64,000 nucleotides of DNA from positions 25,991 through 89,990 of the forward strand of contig JACIYN010000007.1 of assembly GCA_014359885.1 (NCBI GenBank). Direction: 5' to 3'. Each line of letters begins with the position of its first letter. Position 1 is the stretch's first letter. The notes beneath the pieces are model-generated. The model had not been told where the DNA came from and did not search any database. It saw only the letters and a program-made list of their open reading frames with translations. This DNA comes from Desulfacinum sp. Lineage in GTDB: Bacteria; Desulfobacterota; Syntrophobacteria; Syntrophobacterales; DSM-9756. Of the stretch, positions 38,438-47,386 are shown in pieces. Position numbers and translations under genes: made by a program.

Positions 38438-41341
38438 ATGAACCGATTCCTCCACACCCTTCTCACTCGAGACTGGAAGACCGCCCGGGTCGCCCACCAC
38501 GCCGTCATCCCCGCGCACCCCCCGCGCTACGGCCGGCTCCAACGCCCGCTTCCGCCCGCCCTGTCCCAGGCGCTCCAGTCCCTGGGCGTGTCCCGTCTCT
38601 ACAGCCACCAGGCGCAGGCACTGGAAGAGATCCGGGGCGGCCGGGACGTGGTGGTGGCCACCCCCACGGCCAGCGGCAAGTCTCTCATCTACAACCTGGC
38701 CGTGGCGGAATCGCTCCTGGAAGATCCCGACGGCCACGCCCTTTACCTTTTCCCCATCAAGGCGCTCAGCCGCGACCAGCTGGAATCCCTCCACCAGTTC
38801 TTTCGGGCGATTCCCGGTCCCAAACCCTTTTCGGCGGACGTCTACGACGGCGACACCTCGTCCTACAAGCGGGCCAAGATCCGTAAGGATCCGCCCCACG
38901 TGCTGGTCACCAACCCGGACATGCTCCACTACGCCCTGCTGGCCTACCACGACAAGTGGCAGTCCTTCTGGAGCACCCTGCGGTACGTGGTGGTGGATGA
39001 GATGCACACCTACCGTGGGATCTTCGGAAGCCACGTGGCCCAGGTCCTCCGGCGCCTGCAGCGCATCTGCCGTCATTACGATTCGGCGCCGCGATTCATC
39101 TTCCTTTCGGCCACCATCGCCAACCCGGCGGAACTGGCGGAGCGCCTCATCGACCGCCCGGCCCGGGTGGTGGACGAACCCGGAGCCCCCCAGCCCAAAC
39201 GCCATTTCGTCTTCATGGAATCGGAAGCGTCCCTTTCGGGGCTGGCGGCGCGCATCGCCGTCTTGGCCATTCGCGGAGGCCTCAAGACCATCGTCTTCAC
39301 CCAGTCCCGGCGCATGACGGAACTGGTCCACATGGCCCTCAGCCGATCGGCCCCGGACCTGGCATCCCGCGTGAGTTCCTACCGGGCCGGGTTCCTGCCC
39401 AGCGAACGGCGTCACATCGAACAGGCCCTGGCGTCCGGTCGCATGGCCGGGGTGGTGTCCACCAGCGCCCTGGAGATGGGTATCGACATCGGCGGCCTGG
39501 ACGTGTGCATCCTGGTGGGCTATCCGGGGACCGTCATGACCACGTGGCAGCGGGGGGGACGTGTGGGCCGAAGCGGCCGGGAGAGCGCCATCGTCCTCAT
39601 TCCCCAGCCCGATGCCCTGGACCAGTACATCGTCCACCACCCGGACGTCTTCCTGGAAAGCCGTTTTGAGACGGCCGTGGTGGATCCGGAAAACGAGGCC
39701 GTTGTGAAGGCCCACCTGCCCTGCGCGGCGGCGGAAATCCCGCTGGCCCGGGAGGAGGCTGCTCCATGGCCGGACGCGCGGCGCCGGGCCCTGGAGGATC
39801 TCACGAGCCGGGGAGGACTCCTGCAGTCGGAAGACGGCACCCGCTGGTTTTCTCCCTCCGCTCGCCCCCACCGGAACGTGGACATCCGCAGCGTGGGCCC
39901 GTCCTACACCATCCTCGCCCCCCATCCGTCCAAAGAAGGGGCCTGGGTTCCCATCGGCACCAACGAGGGGATTCGGGCCCTCAAGGAATGCCATCCGGGA
40001 GCCGTCTACTTTCACAGGGGCCAAACCTACGTGGTCCGGTCCCTGGACCTGGAAAAGCGGGTGGTCCACGCCCTTCCCAAGGACGCCGACTACTTCACGT
40101 GGGTGAAGAGCGAAAAGGAGACGGAAATCCTGGAGGTGCTGGCATCCAAGCCCTGCGCCAACTTCGTGGCCCGTTTGGGCCGGGTCCGTGTGCGGGAACA
40201 GATCACCGGCTACGAAAAGAAGCGGCTTTTCACCCAGGAAGTGCTGGATTTCACTCCCCTGGATCTGCCCGAGCAGGTCTTCGAGACCGTGGGCTTCTGG
40301 GTGGAAATCGAAGAGGCCGTCGCGGACAAGATCCGTCGGGCGGGCCTTCACTTCATGGGCGGCATCCACGCCATGGAACATGCGGCCATCAGCATGTTTC
40401 CCCTGTTCGCCCTGTGCGATCGAAACGACATCGGAGGCATCTCCATCCCCTTCCATCCCCAGCTCCAAAAGAGCGCCGTCTTCATTTACGACGGCCACCC
40501 GGGAGGGATCGGCCTGGCCGCCCGGGGCTACCAGATCGTGGAGCCTCTGCTCGAAAAGACCCTGGATCTGGTGGAAGGGTGTTCCTGCGAAGAAGGATGC
40601 CCCGCCTGCATCCATTCCCCCAAGTGCGGAGCGGGAAACACCCCTTTGGACAAGGCCGCGTGCACCCTCGTCCTGCAATATCTGCTGGGGCGCCGCCCCC
40701 TGTTTGAAGAGGCCGCCACCCTGACGGAGGAAGATCCCTGGGACCCGGTGCCCGTGGAAGACGACCCCGCCCCGGAGCCCCGAAAGCCCGCGATCGGATA
40801 CCTGGATCTGGAAACCCAGCGGCTGGCCCAGGAAGTGGGGGGGTGGCACAACAAGCACCTGATGCGGGTTTCCGTCGCTGTTCTCTACGACTCCCGGACC
40901 GAGGACTTTCACGTGTTTCGGGAGGACGATCTCCCGGATCTCATCGGACGGCTCCGGGAACTCGACCTGGTGGTGGGGTTCAACATCAAGCGATTCGATT
41001 ACGCGGTGCTTCAGGCCTACACGCCCTTTCAGCTCAGCCGCCTGCCCACCTTCGACATCCTGGAAGCCGTGCACACCCAGCTGGGCTTTCGGCTGAGCCT
41101 CGACCATCTGGGGGAAAAAACCCTGGGGCGGAAGAAGACGGCCGACGGAATTCAGGCCGTTCGCTGGTTCCGGGAAGGCGCCTGGGACCCCCTCATCCGC
41201 TACTGCACGGAAGACGTGGCCCTCACGCGGGATCTCTTCCAGTTCGCCCTGGAAAACGGCTTCCTGGTCTACGAAGACCGGTCCGGCAACCGGCTCCGGA
41301 TTCCCACCCCGTGGAGGCTGGAGAAGATGCTTGGGGAGTGA
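38438..41341 (+). CDS. MrfA-type DEAD/DEAH helicase fused to a MrfB-type DnaQ-like exonuclease domain
   Basis: 967 residues. Helicase core: ATPTASGKSLIYNLAVAESL (motif I, near residue 80), VVVDEMHTYRG (DEMH box), FLSATIANPAEL (motif III), TSALEMGIDIGGLDVCILVG and QRGGRVGRSGR (motifs V, VI). A MrfA/YprA-type C-terminal region with four cysteines follows (CSCEEGCPACIHSPKCG). From about residue 785 an RNase H-like 3'-5' exonuclease starts: GYLDLETQRL (D-x-E), VVGFNIKRFDYAVL, FDILEAVH and YCTEDVALTRDLF. In Bacillus subtilis MrfA and MrfB are separate proteins that excise mitomycin C adducts; here they appear joined. The TGA stop is the first base triplet of a TGATGGG heptamer array. Confidence 0.88.
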   Translation: MNRFLHTLLTRDWKTARVAHHAVIPAHPPRYGRLQRPLPPALSQALQSLGVSRLYSHQAQALEEIRGGRDVVVATPTASGKSLIYNLAVAESLLEDPDGHALYLFPIKALSRDQLESLHQFFRAIPGPKPFSADVYDGDTSSYKRAKIRKDPPHVLVTNPDMLHYALLAYHDKWQSFWSTLRYVVVDEMHTYRGIFGSHVAQVLRRLQRICRHYDSAPRFIFLSATIANPAELAERLIDRPARVVDEPGAPQPKRHFVFMESEASLSGLAARIAVLAIRGGLKTIVFTQSRRMTELVHMALSRSAPDLASRVSSYRAGFLPSERRHIEQALASGRMAGVVSTSALEMGIDIGGLDVCILVGYPGTVMTTWQRGGRVGRSGRESAIVLIPQPDALDQYIVHHPDVFLESRFETAVVDPENEAVVKAHLPCAAAEIPLAREEAAPWPDARRRALEDLTSRGGLLQSEDGTRWFSPSARPHRNVDIRSVGPSYTILAPHPSKEGAWVPIGTNEGIRALKECHPGAVYFHRGQTYVVRSLDLEKRVVHALPKDADYFTWVKSEKETEILEVLASKPCANFVARLGRVRVREQITGYEKKRLFTQEVLDFTPLDLPEQVFETVGFWVEIEEAVADKIRRAGLHFMGGIHAMEHAAISMFPLFALCDRNDIGGISIPFHPQLQKSAVFIYDGHPGGIGLAARGYQIVEPLLEKTLDLVEGCSCEEGCPACIHSPKCGAGNTPLDKAACTLVLQYLLGRRPLFEEAATLTEEDPWDPVPVEDDPAPEPRKPAIGYLDLETQRLAQEVGGWHNKHLMRVSVAVLYDSRTEDFHVFREDDLPDLIGRLRELDLVVGFNIKRFDYAVLQAYTPFQLSRLPTFDILEAVHTQLGFRLSLDHLGEKTLGRKKTADGIQAVRWFREGAWDPLIRYCTEDVALTRDLFQFALENGFLVYEDRSGNRLRIPTPWRLEKMLGE

Positions 41342-41409
41342 TGGGTGATGAGTGACGGGTGATGGGTGACGAGTGAAGAGTGATGGGTGAGGGGTGATGG
41401 GTGAGGGGT
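41339..41409. repeat. Heptamer array starting at the helicase stop codon
   Basis: Plus-strand units from the stop itself: TGATGGG, TGATGAG, TGACGGG, TGATGGG, TGACGAG, TGAAGAG, TGATGGG, TGAGGGG, TGATGGG, TGAGGGG. The TGA of unit 1 is the stop codon. Confidence 0.85.
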
Positions 41410-41471
41410 CTCGGAAGGGGCCGGCGGAGGGGCGCGACGGCCGAGGATGAGACGCACCCGGTCGGGAGACC

Positions 41472-41499
41472 GTAGGGGCGGTTCGCGAACCGCCCCTAC
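41472..41499. repeat. 28-bp perfect palindrome, core GGTTCGCGAACC
   Basis: Identical to the palindrome at 23823-23850 (arms GTAGGGGCGGTT / AACCGCCCCTAC). The rest of the gap 41342-41760 holds AT-richer DNA of unclear origin and no convincing gene; a possible decayed coding stretch around 41540-41690 could not be assigned. Confidence 0.8.
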
Positions 41500-41760
41500 A
41501 GGGGGAGCACCAACAATCAGAGGCCGTTTCGGTGCCTGCCCGCTAATCATCCCTGGTCGCGGAGCTCCGCCTCGGCAGCAACCAGTAGCGCAGATCCCGG
41601 ATCAAGGCGCCCTGCCATGGCTTACGAAACTCCGGAGGACGAAAACTGCGAAGGATGCTGGAACCCTTGACGCCCCCCCCGAAAACATAAAAATACAAAA
41701 AGTTGATTGGTACCACACAATGATGCCCCAACGAAGTTCACCGAACGGAGATAAAGTGAC

Positions 41761-42024
41761 ATGCGCAATGAATTCACTGCTGTCATTGAAAAAGATCAAG
41801 ATTGGTATATAGCCTATTGTTTGGAAATCCCGGGTGCCAACGGAATGGGGAAGACCAAGGAAGAATGTTTGGAAAACCTCGCTGATGCCATCAAGCTCAT
41901 CCTGGAGGATCGAAGGGAAGATGGCCTGAGAGGGTTACCTTCCGACGCCGACTCGGAAATTGTGATGGTGCAATCCCCGGACTGGGCACGTGGAAGCAAT
42001 ACCCCGGCATTCAGAGATTCCTGA
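41761..42024 (+). CDS. Solitary HicB-family antitoxin-like protein
   Basis: 87 residues. The first 65 residues are a good HicB fold: MRNEFTAVIEKDQDWYIAYC, then LEIPGANGMGKTKEECLENL and DAIKLILEDRREDGLRGLP. The C-terminal 20 residues (QSPDWARGSNTPAFRDS) do not look like HicB, and no hicA is visible downstream, although this subgroup normally ends about here with hicA directly after. It is therefore an orphan antitoxin, possibly with a frame-shifted tail. Codons and upstream DNA are less GC-rich than the surroundings, suggesting transfer. Start ATG has GGAGATAAAGTGAC before it. Confidence 0.7.
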   Translation: MRNEFTAVIEKDQDWYIAYCLEIPGANGMGKTKEECLENLADAIKLILEDRREDGLRGLPSDADSEIVMVQSPDWARGSNTPAFRDS

Positions 42025-42101
42025 GAAGTTGGCCCGTAAAATTTGCAAGGCATTATCCATACCCCACATTCAGGCATCGACGGGGAGGAGATCGGAATAG
42101 G

Positions 42102-42713
42102 ATGCAAGCCACGGATACGAAAGGCACCGAACGGAGGGAGGAGGGGCTCCTTAAAATTCCTGAAGGTCCGGGAGTTTTTCGGGAAGACGTGCCCGCCTGG
42201 TACGCCCTGTACGTTCAGGTGAACCACGAAAAGAAGGTGGCCGACATCCTGGCCAAGAAGGACATCCCCTGCTTCCTGCCCCTGGTGGAAAAATGGAGCA
42301 AGCGGCGGGATCGGCGCTTGCGCATCCAGGTCCCCATCTTTCCCGGCTATTTGTTCGTCAACGCGGCCCTGGACAACTACACGCACGTGGAAATCCTCAA
42401 GATCCCGGGGAGCGTCTACATCCTGAAAAACCAGGACGGGCCCCTGCCCATCCCCACCTACCAGGTGGAATCGCTGCGCACCATGCTGGGCGGCGCCAAG
42501 GACCTCACGGTGCACCCCTACCTGAAGGAGGGCGACTGGGTGCAGGTGATTCGGGGGCCCCTGTTGGGATGCGTGGGCATCCTGGTGCGGCTCAACCCCA
42601 AACGGGGCAAGCTGGTGATCAATGTGGACGTGATCCAAAAGGCGGCCAGCGTCGAACTGGACATGGAGGACGTGATCCGCATCGACCCACCCCGCTCAAG
42701 GGGTATGGGATAG
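42102..42713 (+). CDS. NusG-paralogue transcription antiterminator (RfaH/UpxY-like)
   Basis: 203 residues. The NGN domain starts at PAWYALYVQVNHEKKVADIL (about residue 31) with FLPLVEKWSKRRDRRLRIQV and PIFPGYLFVNAALDN; a KOW domain follows (EGDWVQVIRGPLLGCVGILV). Such specialised NusG proteins usually sit at the head of exopolysaccharide or secondary-metabolite operons and keep RNA polymerase going through them. Here no such operon follows: the next gene is moeA in the opposite direction. The last residues RSRGMG and the stop codon are written in the 15-bp tandem repeat, so the end has been overwritten by the array. Confidence 0.85.
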   Translation: MQATDTKGTERREEGLLKIPEGPGVFREDVPAWYALYVQVNHEKKVADILAKKDIPCFLPLVEKWSKRRDRRLRIQVPIFPGYLFVNAALDNYTHVEILKIPGSVYILKNQDGPLPIPTYQVESLRTMLGGAKDLTVHPYLKEGDWVQVIRGPLLGCVGILVRLNPKRGKLVINVDVIQKAASVELDMEDVIRIDPPRSRGMG

Positions 42714-42830
42714 AGGGATATGGGATAGAGGGATATGGGATAGAGGGATATGGGATAGAGGGATATGGGATAGAGGGATATGGGATAGAGGGATATGGGG
42801 TATGGGATATGGGGTATGGGATATGAGGTC
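42701..42830. repeat. 15-bp tandem array, six perfect copies
   Basis: Six exact copies of GGGATAGAGGGATAT occupy 42707-42796, flanked by related heptads (GGGGTAT, GGGATAT). The NusG-paralogue stop codon TAG lies in the first copy. The uniformity contrasts with the degenerate arrays elsewhere and suggests recent expansion. Confidence 0.95.
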
Positions 42831-42841
42831 CAACGGGGCGA

Positions 42842-44086
42842 TCAGGGGGAGGAGAAGAGATGGACGGTGACGAGGGTTCCGGCTTCCAGGCCCTCCACGT
42901 GTTCCGGGACGATCACATAGCCGTCCGCCTTGGACAAGGTGCTGATCATGGCCGACTTTCCGAAGACGGGATCCGCGGTGAGTCGGCCGTTGTCGTCTGA
43001 CAGGCTCACCCGCACGTAGTCGGCCCGGCCGTGAACCGACGGGATGTTCCGGGCCAGTTCCGCCTGCCGCACGTTGGTTTCCGGACTCCCGGCGCTTTCC
43101 AGCCCCTGAAGCCGCAGCAGACAGGGGCGCACGAAGGCGGTGAAGACGATCATGGCGGATGCCGGCTGGCCCGGCAGCCCCCAAAGGATCTTTTCCCCCA
43201 GCCGGGCCAGGATCGTGGGCTTGCCGGGGCGGATGGCCACCCCGTGAGCCAGCAGTTCCGATCCGGGAAAGCGCTCCAGCACCTGGATGGTGAAATCGCG
43301 GATCCCCACCGAGCTGCCTCCCGAGAGGACCACCACATCATGGGTGGAAAGAGCATCCCGGCACACCGCCTCCAGCTCGTCCAGATCGTCGGCCACCACC
43401 CGGATCGTTCCCACCCGGCCACCCGCTTCCCGCACCTGGGAAGCCGCCACGTAGGTGTTGATGTCCCGGATCCTTCCCGGGGGAAGGTCGCGGGTCTCGG
43501 GCGGGACGATTTCGTCCCCGGTGGAGATGACCGCCACGCGCGGACGCCGAAAGACGCGAACCTCCTTCCTCCCCACGGCCGCCAAGAGCCCCACGTCTTG
43601 GGGGCGGAGTTTCCGTCCGCGTTCCAGCACCTTTTCGCCCAGCGCCACATCGTCCCCCACCTGGAGGACGTTGTCGCCGGGCGCCACCGGCCGGGTCACT
43701 TCGATGGCATGGGCGTCCAGGGGCTGGGTGTATTCCACCATGACCACGGCATCGGCTCCTTCCGGAAGCATCCCTCCTGTGGGGATGGCCACGGCCGTTC
43801 CGGGACGAACCGCCGTTTCGGCCGGGCGTCCCATGGGCACTTGGCCGATCACTTCCAGAAGTGCAGGAAGGGATTCGCCGGCGCCGAAGGTATCCCGAGC
43901 CCGAACGGCATAGCCGTCCATGGTGGCCCGCGCGAAGTGGGGGACGGCCTCCCGTGCCGTCACGTCCTCGGCCAAAACCCGTCCAGACGCCTCCTGCACG
44001 GAAACGGTCTCCGTCCCCAAGGGGGGGAAGGATCGGACCATCTTCAGGATTTCTTCGGCGGTTTTGACCTTGAGGAATTCCGGCAT
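42842..44086 (-). CDS. moeA: Molybdopterin molybdenumtransferase MoeA
   Basis: 414 residues, full length. MoeA features: EDVTAREAVPHFARATMDGY near the N-terminus, IPTGGMLPEGADAVVMVEYT, RVAVISTGDEIVPP, VVLSGGSSVGIRDF, and GLPGQPASAMIVF. It inserts molybdenum (or tungsten) into adenylylated molybdopterin. It is divergent from the ModE-like regulator with 126 bp between the start codons, an arrangement that suggests control by molybdate. The start ATG follows AAGGAGACACGCC. Confidence 0.95.
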   Translation of the reverse strand: MPEFLKVKTAEEILKMVRSFPPLGTETVSVQEASGRVLAEDVTAREAVPHFARATMDGYAVRARDTFGAGESLPALLEVIGQVPMGRPAETAVRPGTAVAIPTGGMLPEGADAVVMVEYTQPLDAHAIEVTRPVAPGDNVLQVGDDVALGEKVLERGRKLRPQDVGLLAAVGRKEVRVFRRPRVAVISTGDEIVPPETRDLPPGRIRDINTYVAASQVREAGGRVGTIRVVADDLDELEAVCRDALSTHDVVVLSGGSSVGIRDFTIQVLERFPGSELLAHGVAIRPGKPTILARLGEKILWGLPGQPASAMIVFTAFVRPCLLRLQGLESAGSPETNVRQAELARNIPSVHGRADYVRVSLSDDNGRLTADPVFGKSAMISTLSKADGYVIVPEHVEGLEAGTLVTVHLFSSP

Positions 44087-44212
44087 GGGCGTGTCTCCTT
44101 GAAAAAAGCGGCTTCATTGACCCGCCGTCGGCGGCTGTGAGAAGATGGGTTTTACCGGGCTGTCCGGCAAAAGGCAAGGGGGAACGGCTCCAGGGCGGAT
44201 TCAGGAGGAGGC

Positions 44213-44596
44213 ATGGAACCCACAGGCAGGCTTTCCGTCCGGTCCAAGATCTGGATCGAGGATGAGCAGGGCAAGGTGGTTTTCGGGGCGGGGCGGCTTC
44301 GCATCCTGGAAGCTGTCGAACGCACCGGGTCGATCCTGGCCGCCTCCAAGGAACTGCAGATGAGCTACCGGGCCGTGTGGGGCAAGATCCGGGCGACGGA
44401 ACAGCGTCTGGGCCGCCCGCTGCTCACCAAGAAGATCGGGGGAACCAAGGGCGGCGGCTCCGAACTGACCGGCTTCGCCAAGGCCCTGGTGCAAAGGTAC
44501 CGCACCCTTCAGGCCCTCACCGAAAGCGCCGCCGACCGCCTCTTCGAAGACGTCTTCACTCCGAACATGACGGACAACCCGACATCCGGGAGCTAG
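44213..44596 (+). CDS. ModE-type HTH regulator without molybdate-binding domain
   Basis: 127 residues, only the N-terminal winged-HTH of ModE: SKIWIEDEQGKVVFGAGRLR, ILEAVERTGSILAASKELQM, SYRAVWGKIRATEQRLG and GGTKGGGSELT. The C-terminal TOBE/MOP domains that sense molybdate are missing, as in the LysR-type short ModE group. It probably represses or activates the divergent moeA or unlinked mod genes. ATG follows AGGAGG. Its stop codon TAG is the first triplet of an inverted-repeat element. Confidence 0.88.
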   Translation: MEPTGRLSVRSKIWIEDEQGKVVFGAGRLRILEAVERTGSILAASKELQMSYRAVWGKIRATEQRLGRPLLTKKIGGTKGGGSELTGFAKALVQRYRTLQALTESAADRLFEDVFTPNMTDNPTSGS

Positions 44597-44763
44597 GAGC
44601 CTGTCCGAGAACTCCGCAAACCGTCACTCCCGCGCAAGCGGGAGTCCATAGGTATCCGGAAATCCTGGATCCCCGCTCCCCGTTCAAGCCGGGGACAAGT
44701 TTCGCGGGGATGACGGATGGGCGTTGAACGGCGTAAATCTGCCGTTGTCAGACAGCCTCCTAG
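44594..44763. mobile_element. Terminal-inverted-repeat element at the modE-like stop codon, 170 bp
   Basis: Left end TAGGAGCCTGTCCGAGAAC, right end GTTGTCAGACAGCCTCCTA; the ends match as inverted repeats over about 17 bp with few mismatches. Inside: ACTCCCGCGCAAGCGGGAGT and a GATCCCCGCTCCC / GGGGATGAC hairpin. The first TAG is the stop of the modE-like gene. Confidence 0.75.
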
Positions 44764-44818
44764 GGGGAGGGATCGCTACCGGATTGTTCGCAAAAGAAAA
44801 CCGCCAAGGAGACGGAGA

Positions 44819-44850
44819 CTGTAGGGGCGAATGATCATTCGCCCCTACAG
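44819..44850. repeat. 32-bp perfect palindrome, core GAATGATCATTC
   Basis: Arms CTGTAGGGGCGAATGA / TCATTCGCCCCTACAG, identical to the one at 29569-29600. Confidence 0.85.
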
Positions 44851-44887
44851 TCCACCACCTCTGGAAGGGACATGGGAAGACTCGCTG

Positions 44888-44968
44888 TTACGCCCCATAT
44901 CCCATACCCCATACCCCATATCCCATACCCCATATCCCATATCCCTTGCCCCATATCCCTTGCCCCTT
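44888..44968. repeat. Heptamer array downstream of sucD
   Basis: Plus-strand units CCCATAT, CCCATAC, CCCATAC, CCCATAT, CCCATAC, CCCATAT, CCCATAT, CCCTTGC, CCCATAT, CCCTTGC. On the sucD sense strand it is G-rich (ATATGGG) and starts about 7 bp after the sucD stop. Confidence 0.85.
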
Positions 44969-44973
44969 TGGCT

Positions 44974-45846
44974 TCACAGCCCGAACGTTTCCTTGCAGAT
45001 CCGGCCCAGCTGGCCCAGGTTCTCCACCACCGTGATCCCGGCCTCCTTCATGGCCTGGATCTTTCCCTGGGCCGTTCCGCTGGAACCGCTGATGATGGCG
45101 CCGGCATGGCCCATGCGCCGTCCCGGAGGCGCCGTGAGGCCCGCCACGAAGCCCACCACGGGCTTGGTCACCTTCTCCGAAATGAACCGGGCGGCTTCTT
45201 CTTCGGCCGCCCCCCCGATTTCCCCCACCATGACGATGGCCTGGGTCTGGGGGTCGTCCTGGAAGGCCTTCAGACAGTCGATGAAGTTGGTTCCGTTCAC
45301 CGGGTCCCCGCCAATCCCCACGCAGGTGCTCTGGCCGATACCCTGCAGGGTGAGCTGGTGAACCACTTCGTAGGTCAGCGTACCGGAGCGGGACACGACG
45401 CCCACGGGGCCGGGCTTGTGAATGGGTCCGGGCATGATGCCCACCTTGCACTGGCCCGGCGTGATGATGCCCGGGCAGTTGGGGCCGATGAGGCGGGATC
45501 CCGAACCTTTGAGATAGTTCTTGACCTTGAGCATGTCCTGCACCGGGATGCCTTCGGTGATGGCCACGATGAGCGCCACGCCGGCATCCACCGCTTCCAG
45601 GATGGCATCCGCGGCAAACGGGGGCGGAACGAAGATCATGGAACAGTTGGCGCCCGTTTCCTTCACGGCCCGTTCCACCGTGTTGAAGACGGGAATGCCG
45701 TCCACGTCCTGGCCGCCTTTGCCCGGCGTGACTCCGGCCACCACCTTGGTGCCGTAGGCCACGCACTGCCTGGTATGAAACTGGCCTTCCCGGCCGGTGA
45801 TTCCCTGCACGAGGACTCGTGTCGATCCATCCACCCAGATACTCAT
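44974..45846 (-). CDS. sucD: Succinyl-CoA synthetase (ligase) alpha subunit
   Basis: 290 residues, family length. CoA-binding Rossmann domain: [28 protein letters not shown]; then [35 protein letters not shown], and the phosphohistidine site [20 protein letters not shown]. It links succinyl-CoA to succinate with substrate-level phosphorylation. It starts 12 bp after sucC. In syntrophic or sulfate-reducing anaerobes it serves the TCA cycle or propionate oxidation; which applies cannot be told here. Confidence 0.96.
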   Translation of the reverse strand: MSIWVDGSTRVLVQGITGREGQFHTRQCVAYGTKVVAGVTPGKGGQDVDGIPVFNTVERAVKETGANCSMIFVPPPFAADAILEAVDAGVALIVAITEGIPVQDMLKVKNYLKGSGSRLIGPNCPGIITPGQCKVGIMPGPIHKPGPVGVVSRSGTLTYEVVHQLTLQGIGQSTCVGIGGDPVNGTNFIDCLKAFQDDPQTQAIVMVGEIGGAAEEEAARFISEKVTKPVVGFVAGLTAPPGRRMGHAGAIISGSSGTAQGKIQAMKEAGITVVENLGQLGRICKETFGL

Positions 45847-45858
45847 GGTGCCCCCCTT

Positions 45859-47028
<1,170 letters not shown>

Positions 47029-47129
47029 CCTCTCTTTTTGGAAAACAGTGGAAACGTGCCGCCACTCGACAATGAGACGTGTACCCGCATGGAATCACCG
47101 CACATCCCGGTGCCCCTATCTGGCCACCT

Positions 47130-47158
47130 TTTCTAAAAGAAAAGATTCTTAAAGTCAA
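47130..47158 (-). promoter_or_regulatory. Sigma-70-type promoter of sucCD
   Basis: On the minus strand TTGACT (47158-47153) and TAGAAA (47135-47130) with a 17-bp spacer, about 100 bp before the sucC start. Moderately good match in locally AT-rich DNA. Confidence 0.45.
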
Positions 47159-47165
47159 AACACCT

Positions 47166-47279
47166 TTCGCCCCTCCCCCTACCCCTCGCCTTTTCTCCTT
47201 CACCCCTTTCCCCTTTCCCCTTTTACCTTTCCCCCCTATCCCCTACCCCCTATCCCCTATCCCTTATCCCCTACCCCTC
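47166..47279. repeat. Pyrimidine-rich heptamer array between sucC and gatB
   Basis: Units such as CCTTTCC, CCTTTTA, CCCTATC, CCCTACC, CCCTATC, CCTTATC follow one another. This is a divergent gap (both neighbours start here), so the array is not at a stop codon. The rest of 47029-47386 shows only the sucCD promoter and the gatB ribosome binding site. Confidence 0.8.
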
Positions 47280-47386
47280 CGCCTGCCCCTCCGACTGCGC
47301 CCTTCACGCCGGGGGCATTCGATGCTAAAAGGATCTGTTGTTGCGAAACCGCGTCCCAGAAACCCCTTGAACGACGAGGCGAGCCC

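Noticed and set aside
38261..41107. 948-residue minus-strand open frame opposite the helicase
   Set aside because: Antisense shadow; the plus strand carries all helicase and exonuclease motifs.
42293..42826. Open frame ending in GYGIE pentapeptide repeats
   Set aside because: It overlaps the NusG paralogue in another frame and its repeats are only the translation of the 15-bp array.
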